Source: Pedobacter zeaxanthinifaciens
Lineage (GTDB): Bacteria; Bacteroidota; Bacteroidia; Sphingobacteriales; Sphingobacteriaceae
Reading direction: 5' to 3'
Assembly (NCBI RefSeq): GCF_003313335.1
Contig: NZ_QMHP01000004.1
Coordinates: 1-59,662 of the forward strand
Length of the DNA: 59,662 nt
Shown here: positions 34,915 through 43,271 of the stretch, in pieces
Layout: every line of letters starts with the position of its first letter
Position numbering within the stretch: position 1 is the first letter of the stretch
Notes under the pieces: model-generated
The model's input: the letters and a program-made list of their open reading frames with translations, nothing else
Database searches by the model: none
Told to the model about the DNA's origin: nothing
Translations under genes and position numbers: made by a program

Positions 34915-36855
34915 TTGTTTGGTAAAATCAATATCGTACCCCGCTGGATTATCTTTTTGATAGATCTGGGAATTTGCCTGTTATCTTTAACAATTGCCTA
35001 TGCTGTTAAGCTTAATTTAGTGCTGGCAAATGTAGATTTTGTTGAGTTTAGCAGAAATATTTTGATTACAACCATTATCAATGTAGTGGTGTTCTTCAAT
35101 ATCAAAACCTATGCAGGCATCATCCGATATACCAGTGCACAGGATACATTTAGGATTTTGTTTGCGGTAATTATCAGCAATGGTATTTTCTCTTTCGTTA
35201 ATTTTATCATCACTGCGTTGGGCTATAAGCCTTATATCTCTACGTCAGTATTAATTGTAAACCTACTTACTTCTTTTCTTTTATTGATTACATATCGGGT
35301 GCTCATTAAGTACTTTTTCATGTATATCAAAAATTTGAATTTAGATAAACGTAAGGTGATTGTATATGGTGCGGGAGAGGCTGGATTGGCTACCAAACGT
35401 ACTTTTGATCATGATGGTAAGGTGAATAAAACAATCATAGCTTTTGTTGATGATGACGATAGAAAAGTTGGAAAGGCAATTGATGGTATTAAAATTCTTA
35501 GCGCACAGCGTTTGGAAGAGCTGATAAAAGAACATGAGGTAGACGAAGTGATTTTTGCATCTTATACCATTCCCACGGATAAAAAGAATAGGATAGTAGA
35601 TGTTTGCTTAGAAAACGATGTTGCGGTACTAAATATTCCGCCTGCTGATGCATGGGAGGGAGGGAAGCTTAACAAATCTCAAATCCAGAACATCAACATT
35701 GAAGATTTGTTGAACAGAAAGCCAATTGAAATTGATGTAAAGGAACTTCAAAAGCAATTGAAGGATAAACGGGTGTTAATTACCGGAGCGGCAGGTTCAA
35801 TTGGTAGCGAAATTGTAAGACAGTTGCTCAACTTTGATATTGGTTTAATTATTCTATGTGATCAAGCAGAAACGGCCTTGCACGATATTTATCTGGAGCT
35901 GGAGGAAACCCACAAGAATAATAATTTTCATGCATTTATAGGCGATGTTACGGATGAGAAACGCATGATTCACCTTTTCGAAATGTACAAACCTCATTAC
36001 GTTTATCATGCTGCAGCCTATAAGCATGTGCCTTTGATGGAAGACAACCCATCAGAAGCGATAAAGAACAACGTTTTAGGTACTAAGATGATTGCAGACC
36101 TTTCGGTGAAGTTTGGTGTGCAAAAATTTGTGATGGTATCAACCGATAAGGCCGTAAACCCCACAAATGTAATGGGTGCATCTAAGCGCATAGCTGAAAT
36201 TTATGTGCAGTCGCTCAATAACTCTTTGGCTAAAAGCGATTTTATTTTCAGCAATGGTTTAAGTTATATTAACGATATGGAAGTGAAGCCTATTACAAAA
36301 TTCATTACAACGCGTTTTGGTAATGTATTAGGCTCTAACGGTTCTGTTATTCCAAGGTTTAAACAGCAAATTGAAAAAGGCGGGCCTGTAACCGTAACCC
36401 ACCCAGAAATTACGAGGTATTTTATGACAATACCTGAAGCCTGTAGGCTGGTTTTAGAAGCTGGCTGCATGGGCAAAGGAGGCGAGATTTACGTATTTGA
36501 TATGGGTAAATCGGTTAAAATTGTGGAGTTGGCAAAAAAAATGATCCGCTTAGCAGGTTTAGTGCCTAATCAAGATATCAAAATCCAATATTCAGGTTTG
36601 AGGCCCGGAGAAAAGCTTTTTGAGGAATTATTGAACGATAACGAAAACACTTTACCTACGCATCATGAGAAAATTATGATTGGAAGAGTGCGTGAATATG
36701 TATTCTCTGAAATCGAAACTCAAATTTATGCGCTCATTAGCCATGCCAATTTAAATGATGATAGAAAAGTAGTTTTGGCGATGAAAAAATTGGTAACAGA
36801 GTTTAAGAGTAAAAATTCGATATTTGAAGAATTAGACGGTATCATAAACGACTAG
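34915..36855 (+). CDS. Membrane UDP-sugar 4,6-dehydratase (WbpM/CapD/PglF type)
   Basis: The 646-residue protein has four membrane segments (about 10-130), a first nucleotide-binding domain (VIVYGAGEAGLATKR, about 145-160) and the catalytic SDR domain from about 285 (RVLITGAAGSIGSEIVRQLL). The catalytic stretch STDKAVNPTNVMGASK replaces the usual Tyr with Met, as in WbpM-type enzymes. YSGLRPGEKLFEELL is also typical. It makes UDP-4-keto-6-deoxy-GlcNAc. The start is TTG at 34915: a TAG lies in frame six codons upstream and no Met follows in the first membrane helix. Confidence 0.9.
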   Translation: MFGKINIVPRWIIFLIDLGICLLSLTIAYAVKLNLVLANVDFVEFSRNILITTIINVVVFFNIKTYAGIIRYTSAQDTFRILFAVIISNGIFSFVNFIITALGYKPYISTSVLIVNLLTSFLLLITYRVLIKYFFMYIKNLNLDKRKVIVYGAGEAGLATKRTFDHDGKVNKTIIAFVDDDDRKVGKAIDGIKILSAQRLEELIKEHEVDEVIFASYTIPTDKKNRIVDVCLENDVAVLNIPPADAWEGGKLNKSQIQNINIEDLLNRKPIEIDVKELQKQLKDKRVLITGAAGSIGSEIVRQLLNFDIGLIILCDQAETALHDIYLELEETHKNNNFHAFIGDVTDEKRMIHLFEMYKPHYVYHAAAYKHVPLMEDNPSEAIKNNVLGTKMIADLSVKFGVQKFVMVSTDKAVNPTNVMGASKRIAEIYVQSLNNSLAKSDFIFSNGLSYINDMEVKPITKFITTRFGNVLGSNGSVIPRFKQQIEKGGPVTVTHPEITRYFMTIPEACRLVLEAGCMGKGGEIYVFDMGKSVKIVELAKKMIRLAGLVPNQDIKIQYSGLRPGEKLFEELLNDNENTLPTHHEKIMIGRVREYVFSEIETQIYALISHANLNDDRKVVLAMKKLVTEFKSKNSIFEELDGIIND

Positions 36856-36859
36856 AAAT

Positions 36860-38482
36860 TTGATGAAAAAATATACTTTAATGGCCATTTTTTTGGCCTT
36901 TTTTGTTGGTGCAAAAGCGCAGGAAACAAGCACAACTCCCAATCAAAATATTTTACACGATTATCAGCTTTATCAGAAGCTTAATCAATCCGTTTATGAT
37001 AGCAAAACCAAGTTTCACTCGTCAATAAGAGGCTTTTTTAGCGATGATGCAAAGTTAAAAACAGCCTACGATTCTATCATGAACAGCGGCGTTGATACCC
37101 TTAACAAACGTAGCTGGGTACACCGTAAATTGTTTCAAGAACACTTACTTCAATTTAAAAGCGACGATTATAACATTTATGCTGATTTTCTAGCGGATTT
37201 TCAAATAGGGAAGGATTTTCAGGGTGATAGAAATACATGGTTGAACACTAGGGGATTTCAAGTAGGTGGAAATGTTGGGGATAAGTTTTCTTTCTACCTA
37301 AATGGATTCGAAAATCAAGGTAGATTTCCAGGTTACGTTGATAGTTTTATTGCGGCAAATCAAGTTGTACCCGGACAAAGCTTCGGTAAGTTAGAGCGGG
37401 ATACAAAAGATTGGTCTTACGTAACTGCGTTACTATCGTATAGTCCAAATAAGTACCTTAATTTTGCTTTGGGTTATGATAAGAACTTTATAGGCGATGG
37501 TTACCGTTCTATCCTACTTTCAGATGTCTCGTCAAACTATTCTTTTTTTAGAGTAAGGGCAAGTTTAGGAAGCTTTCAATATCAAACTATCTACGCATAT
37601 ATGCTTGACCCTGGAGCGCCAAGATTGACGACAGATCGGAGATTAGGTGATAGGCGTAAATGGACGGCCGCTCACTATTTAGACTGGAATGCAACCAATA
37701 GACTATCCATTGGTTTTTTTCAAGCGGTAACTTGGGCTGATGCTGAAGTGGAAGGTAAGCGTGGCTTTGATATAAACTACCTACACCCATTTGTATTTTT
37801 GAGGCCGATTGAGAGCGCCAATACATTGTCTCCTGATAAAATGAGACTGGGCTTTAATGTAAAATACGAGCTATTGGAAAAAACTACACTATATGGGCAG
37901 TTTATGTTCGACGAATTTATTGCTAAAGAATTCTTTTCCAAGAATGGTAGTTGGGCAAATAAATGGGCTTTACAATTAGGATTAAGAGGCTCAGATTTAT
38001 TTAAAGTAGACAGGTTAAACTACTTAGCAGAATTCAATACTGCCCGCCCATATACCTATAGTCATTTTGATAGGATTACTAGTTATTCCAATTATAATCA
38101 GCCGTTGGCACATCCACTTGGGGCTAATTTCAGAGAGTTTTTGGGATTGCTTAACTATAACGTTAAACGATTTGATTTTCAGGGACAACTGCTATACGCT
38201 AGATATGGTTTAGACGAATTAGGATTTAACTATGGTAAGGATATCTTTAAGAGCTACAATTCAAGAAGTGTGGAAAATGGTAGCCACATTGGTCAGGGAA
38301 TCGGCACCGATTTGTTTCTAATGCAAGGCAAAATAGCTTATTTACTCAATCCTAAATATAACTTGCGGTTAGAATTGGGTGGATTGATTAGACAAGAGAA
38401 AAATGATATAGCGAAAAATAACACGTCAATGCTTACTTTCGGTTTAAGAACCAGCTTTAGAAATTTATATTACGACTTTTAA
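36860..38482 (+). CDS. Wzi-like outer-membrane capsule assembly protein
   Basis: The 540-residue protein has a signal peptide (MKKYTLMAIFLAFFVGAKAQ) and a long beta-strand-rich body with aromatic girdle residues, ending YYDF as a barrel should. Motifs such as NFALGYDKNFIGDGYRSILLSD and YLDWNATNRLSIGFFQAVTW match the 'capsule assembly Wzi' proteins of Bacteroidota. It probably sits in the outer membrane and binds or anchors the exported polymer. It starts 4 bp after the dehydratase stop; a second ATG at 36863 is equally possible. A terminator follows, so it ends the plus-strand locus. Confidence 0.8.
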   Translation: MMKKYTLMAIFLAFFVGAKAQETSTTPNQNILHDYQLYQKLNQSVYDSKTKFHSSIRGFFSDDAKLKTAYDSIMNSGVDTLNKRSWVHRKLFQEHLLQFKSDDYNIYADFLADFQIGKDFQGDRNTWLNTRGFQVGGNVGDKFSFYLNGFENQGRFPGYVDSFIAANQVVPGQSFGKLERDTKDWSYVTALLSYSPNKYLNFALGYDKNFIGDGYRSILLSDVSSNYSFFRVRASLGSFQYQTIYAYMLDPGAPRLTTDRRLGDRRKWTAAHYLDWNATNRLSIGFFQAVTWADAEVEGKRGFDINYLHPFVFLRPIESANTLSPDKMRLGFNVKYELLEKTTLYGQFMFDEFIAKEFFSKNGSWANKWALQLGLRGSDLFKVDRLNYLAEFNTARPYTYSHFDRITSYSNYNQPLAHPLGANFREFLGLLNYNVKRFDFQGQLLYARYGLDELGFNYGKDIFKSYNSRSVENGSHIGQGIGTDLFLMQGKIAYLLNPKYNLRLELGGLIRQEKNDIAKNNTSMLTFGLRTSFRNLYYDF

Positions 38483-38504
38483 GGCTCGATCACCACAAAA
38501 AAAT

Positions 38505-38537
38505 GCGAAGAATCAAAATAGGTTCTTCGCTTTTTTT
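38505..38537 (+). terminator. Bidirectional terminator closing the polysaccharide locus
   Basis: GCGAAGAA (38505-38512) pairs with TTCTTCGC (38523-38530) and runs into seven T residues on the plus strand. The opposite flank has an A-run, so it can also stop minus-strand transcripts from fcl, whose stop lies about 16 bp away. Confidence 0.82.
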
Positions 38538-38553
38538 ATAATCAATTTACAGC

Positions 38554-39480
38554 TTATTTTTTAGTCAGATAGTCTTGATAAGCTAATTTTAAGCCTTCCT
38601 CTAGTTCTATCTGATGCTTCCAGCCAAGCTTGTGCAATTTCGACACATCCATTAGCTTTCTCGGTGTTCCATCCGGTTTAGAAGTGTCAAACACTAATTC
38701 GCCCTCAAATCCAACCGTCTTTTTTACAGCTAAAGCTAAATTCTTTATAGTTAAATCTTCACCCGTGCCAATATTAATTAAGTTTGGCTCATTATAATTC
38801 TCCATTAGGTAATAACAAGCATCTGCTAAGTCATCAGCAAATAAGAACTCACGCATTGGCGAGCCAGTTCCCCAAATTACTACCTCCTTACTTCCGTTGT
38901 TTTTTGCTTCATCAAATTTTCTAATTAAAGCTGGCAGTACGTGCGAATTTTCTGGATGGTAATTGTCATTGAGTCCATACAAATTAGTTGGCATCACCGA
39001 AACAAAATTACATCCGTACTGGTCTCTATACGCATCGCACATTTTTATGCCTGCTATTTTAGCAATAGCGTACGGCTCGTTTGTAGGTTCAAGTAATCCA
39101 GTTAGTAAATAATCCTCTTTTAAAGGCTGTGGGGCCATTTTTGGGTAAATGCAGCTTGATCCTAAAAACATCAATTTTTTAACACCATTAAGGTAAGATT
39201 GATGTATTACATTATTTTGGATAGCCAAGTTTTCGTAAAGAAAATCAGCTCGGTAAGTATTGTTAGCCACAATGCCACCCACTTTTGCTGCAGCTAAAAA
39301 AACATAATCAGGTTTCTCTGCATTAAAAAAATCAGCTACAGCTTTTTGATCCCTTAAATCTAGCTCGCTAGAAGTTTTGGTAATGATATTTTGGTAACCT
39401 TCTTTTTGAAGTTTACGATAAATAGCAGAACCAACCATTCCACGGTGGCCTGCTACGAAAATTTTCGAATTCTTTTCCAA
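38554..39480 (-). CDS. fcl: GDP-L-fucose synthase
   Basis: The 308-residue protein begins [20 protein letters not shown] with the NADPH-binding GxxGxxG loop. It has [35 protein letters not shown] and [18 protein letters not shown] (YxxxK), all diagnostic for Fcl/WcaG. It epimerises and reduces GDP-4-keto-6-deoxymannose to GDP-L-fucose. It faces the polysaccharide locus from the opposite strand, 22 kb from gmd, so the two pathway genes bracket the locus. dxs lies 44 bp upstream on the same strand. Confidence 0.95.
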   Translation of the reverse strand: MEKNSKIFVAGHRGMVGSAIYRKLQKEGYQNIITKTSSELDLRDQKAVADFFNAEKPDYVFLAAAKVGGIVANNTYRADFLYENLAIQNNVIHQSYLNGVKKLMFLGSSCIYPKMAPQPLKEDYLLTGLLEPTNEPYAIAKIAGIKMCDAYRDQYGCNFVSVMPTNLYGLNDNYHPENSHVLPALIRKFDEAKNNGSKEVVIWGTGSPMREFLFADDLADACYYLMENYNEPNLINIGTGEDLTIKNLALAVKKTVGFEGELVFDTSKPDGTPRKLMDVSKLHKLGWKHQIELEEGLKLAYQDYLTKK

Positions 39481-39524
39481 TGTATATACTTTTTATTCCC
39501 GCCTTTAAGTTTAGACGGTATGGC

Positions 39525-41453
39525 TTAGGAAGCCATGATTTTTGTAGGTCTACTTACTGCCATTTTTTTTACTGCAGCGATAATTGCAGCGGTATCATAA
39601 CCACATAACGCCCAAAGTTCAGGTTGTTCGCCATGCTCCACCACTTCGTCTGGAATACCCAGTCTAATTACGTTCGCTTTGTAATTATTGTCGGCCATAA
39701 ATTCTAAAACGGCACTGCCCACACCACCTTGTAAGCAACCATCCTCCACAGTTACAACGTTTTTGAAACGTGTAAACACATCATGAAGCAGTTCTTCGTC
39801 TAAAGGTTTTACAAATCTTAAGTCGTAATGAGCTGGCGTAATTCCCTCGGTAGTTAGTTCTTTACAAGCTTCCACTGCGAAATTGCCAACATGGCCAATG
39901 GTTAAAATGGCCACATCTTCTCCATCACATATTTTGCGTCCCTTACCAACTTCAAGGGCATTTAATGCTCGTTTCCAATCAGGTAATACGCCATTTCCAC
40001 GAGGGTAGCGTATGGTAAATGGGCCCATGTTTTCTTGCTGTGCCGTATACATCATGTTGCGAAGTTCTTCTTCGTTCATTGGGGATGCAACAACCATGTT
40101 AGGGATACAGCGCATAAAAGCAAGGTCGTAAGCACCGTGGTGTGTAGCACCATCTGCCCCTGCCAAACCTGCTCTATCCAAGCAGAAAACTACATTCAGG
40201 TTCTGTATAGCTACATCGTGTATCACCTGGTCGTATGCTCTTTGCATGAAGCTAGAGTAAATATTGCAAAAAGGAACTAGTCCTTGGGTAGCTAAACCAG
40301 CCGAAAATGTAACAGCATGCTGCTCGGCAATACCTACGTCAAAAGCTCGTTCTGGCATTGCTTTCATCATGATATTTAAAGAGCAACCTGAAGGCATTGC
40401 AGGAGTAATCCCTACAATTTTTTTATTGGCTTCAGCTAACTCCACCATGGTATGTCCAAACACATCCTGGTATTTTGGAGGTTGTGGTTTATCAATTACT
40501 GGTTTTTTAATTTCTCCAGTAATTTTATCGAAAAGACCCGGTGCATGCCATTTAGTTTGATCTTTCTCTGCCAAAGCAAATCCTTTTCCCTTTACGGTAA
40601 CACAATGCAAAAGCTTAGGGCCTGGAATATCTTTCAAATCTTTGATGATAGCCGCCAAGCGTTTAACGTCATGCCCATCCACTGGACCAAAATATCTAAA
40701 GTTTAATGCCTCAAATAAATTACTTTGCTTCAAAAGTGTGCCTTTGATGCTCTTCTGTATTTTTTTGGCATATTTTTGGGCATTAGGGCCTAGTTCAGAT
40801 AGCTTGGTAAGCACATTGAATACATCATCCCTAAAACGGTTATATGATTTTGAAGTAGTAATGCTGGTTAAATATTCTTTTAGTGCACCAACATTTGGAT
40901 CAATAGACATGCAATTATCGTTCAAAATCACCAATACGTTTGATTTTTCGATGCCTGCATGGTTTAAGCCTTCAAAAGCCAAGCCTGCAGTCATTGCACC
41001 ATCGCCTATAACGGCTACATGTTGTCTATCTTTTTCGCCTTTGTAATGAGAGGCTACGGCCATGCCCAAGGCTGCCGAAATAGAGGTAGAGGAGTGTCCA
41101 ACGCCAAAAGTGTCATATTCGCTTTCGCTGATTTTTGGGAAACCGCTAATGCCATTGATGATTCTATTGGTATGGAATTGACCTCTTCGGCCAGTTAAAA
41201 TTTTATGTCCATAAGCTTGGTGGCCCACGTCCCAAATCAACTTATCATAAGGTGTATTAAGTGCATAATGTAAAGCTACGGTAAGCTCAACCACACCAAG
41301 ACTGGCTCCAAAATGGCCGCCGTTAACACTCACAACATCAATAATATACTGACGTAACTCCTGACAAATTTGTTCCAGCTCCTGCTCACTGTATTTCTTT
41401 AAATCAGCTGGGTAATTTATCGTAGATAATAATGGGCCTGTTTTTACTTCCAT
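39525..41453 (-). CDS. dxs: 1-deoxy-D-xylulose-5-phosphate synthase
   Basis: The 642-residue length is typical. The thiamine-diphosphate motif is HVAVIGDGAMTAGLAFEGLN with LNDN; GHQAYGHKILTGRR and GGHFGASLGVVELTVALHY are conserved N-terminal parts. The transketolase-like pyrimidine-binding domain has FDVGIAEQHAVTFSAGLATQ and DRAGLAGADGATHHGAYD, followed by the C-terminal domain. It condenses pyruvate and glyceraldehyde-3-phosphate in the first step of the MEP isoprenoid pathway, which also supplies undecaprenyl phosphate for the neighbouring polysaccharide locus (inference). It is upstream of fcl on the same strand. Confidence 0.96.
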   Translation of the reverse strand: MEVKTGPLLSTINYPADLKKYSEQELEQICQELRQYIIDVVSVNGGHFGASLGVVELTVALHYALNTPYDKLIWDVGHQAYGHKILTGRRGQFHTNRIINGISGFPKISESEYDTFGVGHSSTSISAALGMAVASHYKGEKDRQHVAVIGDGAMTAGLAFEGLNHAGIEKSNVLVILNDNCMSIDPNVGALKEYLTSITTSKSYNRFRDDVFNVLTKLSELGPNAQKYAKKIQKSIKGTLLKQSNLFEALNFRYFGPVDGHDVKRLAAIIKDLKDIPGPKLLHCVTVKGKGFALAEKDQTKWHAPGLFDKITGEIKKPVIDKPQPPKYQDVFGHTMVELAEANKKIVGITPAMPSGCSLNIMMKAMPERAFDVGIAEQHAVTFSAGLATQGLVPFCNIYSSFMQRAYDQVIHDVAIQNLNVVFCLDRAGLAGADGATHHGAYDLAFMRCIPNMVVASPMNEEELRNMMYTAQQENMGPFTIRYPRGNGVLPDWKRALNALEVGKGRKICDGEDVAILTIGHVGNFAVEACKELTTEGITPAHYDLRFVKPLDEELLHDVFTRFKNVVTVEDGCLQGGVGSAVLEFMADNNYKANVIRLGIPDEVVEHGEQPELWALCGYDTAAIIAAVKKMAVSRPTKIMAS

Positions 41454-41627
41454 GTAATGTTATAAAAGCACAAATTACGGTATTTTGTTTAATAAAATTA
41501 GTAATAATTATTTCAAATTAACTGCTGGGTTTTTTCAATGTTGATGACAATGACTTAGTTATGCACAACTAGTCATTGTAATACCTAATTATTTGAGTAT
41601 TTTTACCGAAAATACATAATTCCAATA

Positions 41628-42899
41628 ATGAACAGAGATACTTTAGTTTTCGATTTAATTGACAAAGAACTAGACAGACAAGAGCACGGATTGGAGCTTA
41701 TTGCTTCAGAAAATTTTGTGAGCAAACAGGTAATGGAAGCGGCAGGATCAGTGTTAACCAACAAATACGCTGAGGGCTTGCCTGGAAAACGCTATTATGG
41801 CGGCTGCCAAGTGGTAGACGAAATTGAGAACATTGCCATCGAAAGAGCTAAAAAGCTTTTTGGTGCTGCTTGGGTAAACGTTCAGCCTCACTCGGGTGCA
41901 CAGGCTAACGCTGCGGTGATGTTAGCAGTTATCCAACCTGGCGATAAAATTTTAGGTTTCGATTTGTCGCATGGTGGGCACTTAACCCACGGTTCTCCTG
42001 TAAATTTCTCTGGAAAATTATATCAACCTCTGTTTTACGGTGTAAAAAAAGAAGATGGTTTAATTGATTACGCTAAACTTGAAGAAGTAGCCTTAGCAGA
42101 AAAGCCAAAATTGATTATTTGCGGTGCATCGGCGTATTCTAGAGAATGGGATTATGCATTCATACGTAAAGTAGCTGATCAAATTGGTGCACTTGTTTTA
42201 GCTGATATTTCGCACCCAGCGGGTTTCATTGCAAAGGGGTTATTAAACAATCCGCTTCCGCATTGCCATATTGTTACCACAACTACGCATAAAACGTTAA
42301 GAGGCCCACGTGGTGGAATGATTATGATGGGACAGGATTTTGAAAATCCATTTGGTTTGAAAACACCTAAAGGCGAGACCAGAATGATGTCGAACCTTTT
42401 GGATATGGCAGTTTTTCCTGGTACCCAAGGTGGGCCATTGGAGCACATTATTGCGGCAAAGGCAATTGCTTTTGGCGAAGCTTTAACTGATGAATATGGT
42501 GATTATATCAAGCAGGTAGGTGCAAATGCACAGGCAATGGCTAAGGCTTTTGTGGCTAAAGGCTATGGCATAATTTCTGGAGGTACTGATAACCACTTGA
42601 TGCTTATCGACCTAAGAAATAAAAACATTACCGGTAAATTGGCAGAAGAAGCACTAGGAAAAGCAGATATTACTGTGAATAAAAACATGGTTCCTTTTGA
42701 TGATAAGTCGCCTTTTGTAACTTCTGGATTTAGGGTTGGAACAGCTGCCATTACTTCGAGAGGCTTTAAAGAAAGCGAAATGGCTGAAATTGTTGATTTG
42801 ATTGACGAAGTGGTAATGAACCCAGAAAATGATGCTGTATTGAACGGCGTTAAAGAAAAAGTTCAAGCATTGGTAAGCCGTTTTCCACTGTATAAATAA
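41628..42899 (+). CDS. glyA: Serine hydroxymethyltransferase
   Basis: The 423-residue protein has [54 protein letters not shown] and the PLP lysine in [15 protein letters not shown] (K222). The enzyme moves the serine hydroxymethyl group to tetrahydrofolate, giving glycine and 5,10-methylene-THF. It is divergent from dxs across a 174-bp gap and appears monocistronic. Confidence 0.97.
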   Translation: MNRDTLVFDLIDKELDRQEHGLELIASENFVSKQVMEAAGSVLTNKYAEGLPGKRYYGGCQVVDEIENIAIERAKKLFGAAWVNVQPHSGAQANAAVMLAVIQPGDKILGFDLSHGGHLTHGSPVNFSGKLYQPLFYGVKKEDGLIDYAKLEEVALAEKPKLIICGASAYSREWDYAFIRKVADQIGALVLADISHPAGFIAKGLLNNPLPHCHIVTTTTHKTLRGPRGGMIMMGQDFENPFGLKTPKGETRMMSNLLDMAVFPGTQGGPLEHIIAAKAIAFGEALTDEYGDYIKQVGANAQAMAKAFVAKGYGIISGGTDNHLMLIDLRNKNITGKLAEEALGKADITVNKNMVPFDDKSPFVTSGFRVGTAAITSRGFKESEMAEIVDLIDEVVMNPENDAVLNGVKEKVQALVSRFPLYK

Positions 42900-43226
42900 A
42901 CAGAGTTCGAGTTAAGTACTTTTACAATTCTTGAAAGATTTGCATTAAATGTTTTTTTTAGCTCGCCGCCGCTGGGCTCTTACTTTTTTCATGATTGTTT
43001 ATTGTTTTTGGCATTCAAGCTTTCGCTATGCTCAGGTTTGACCGCAAAAAGTAACAAAAACTCTCGGTTGCTTATTTTTCTTTCAAAGAAAGTGCTTTGG
43101 CTTATTATTACTATCCGAAAAATAAGAGACCGAAAATTAGCTGAACGAAGATTTGAAGCGCTATCGCTAGCAGATAGCATAATTCTCTTATCCCGAACTC
43201 AGGTTAAATAGGTTTTTTAGGCCTAA
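42900..43226. other. Intergenic stretch between glyA and the hybrid kinase
   Basis: This 327-bp stretch contains no supported gene. A 69-codon open frame at 43002-43211 on the plus strand has no family resemblance and an unlikely composition. No clear terminator follows glyA and no clear promoter box is visible. It presumably carries the kinase promoter. Confidence 0.5.
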
Positions 43227-43271
43227 ATGGTTATATTAGATAAATATTTTACCTATCTAATTGGCTTTAAT

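Noticed and set aside
43002..43211. 69-codon plus-strand open frame before the hybrid kinase
   Set aside because: No family resemblance and odd composition (many Leu, Ser, Lys and Arg); probably chance.
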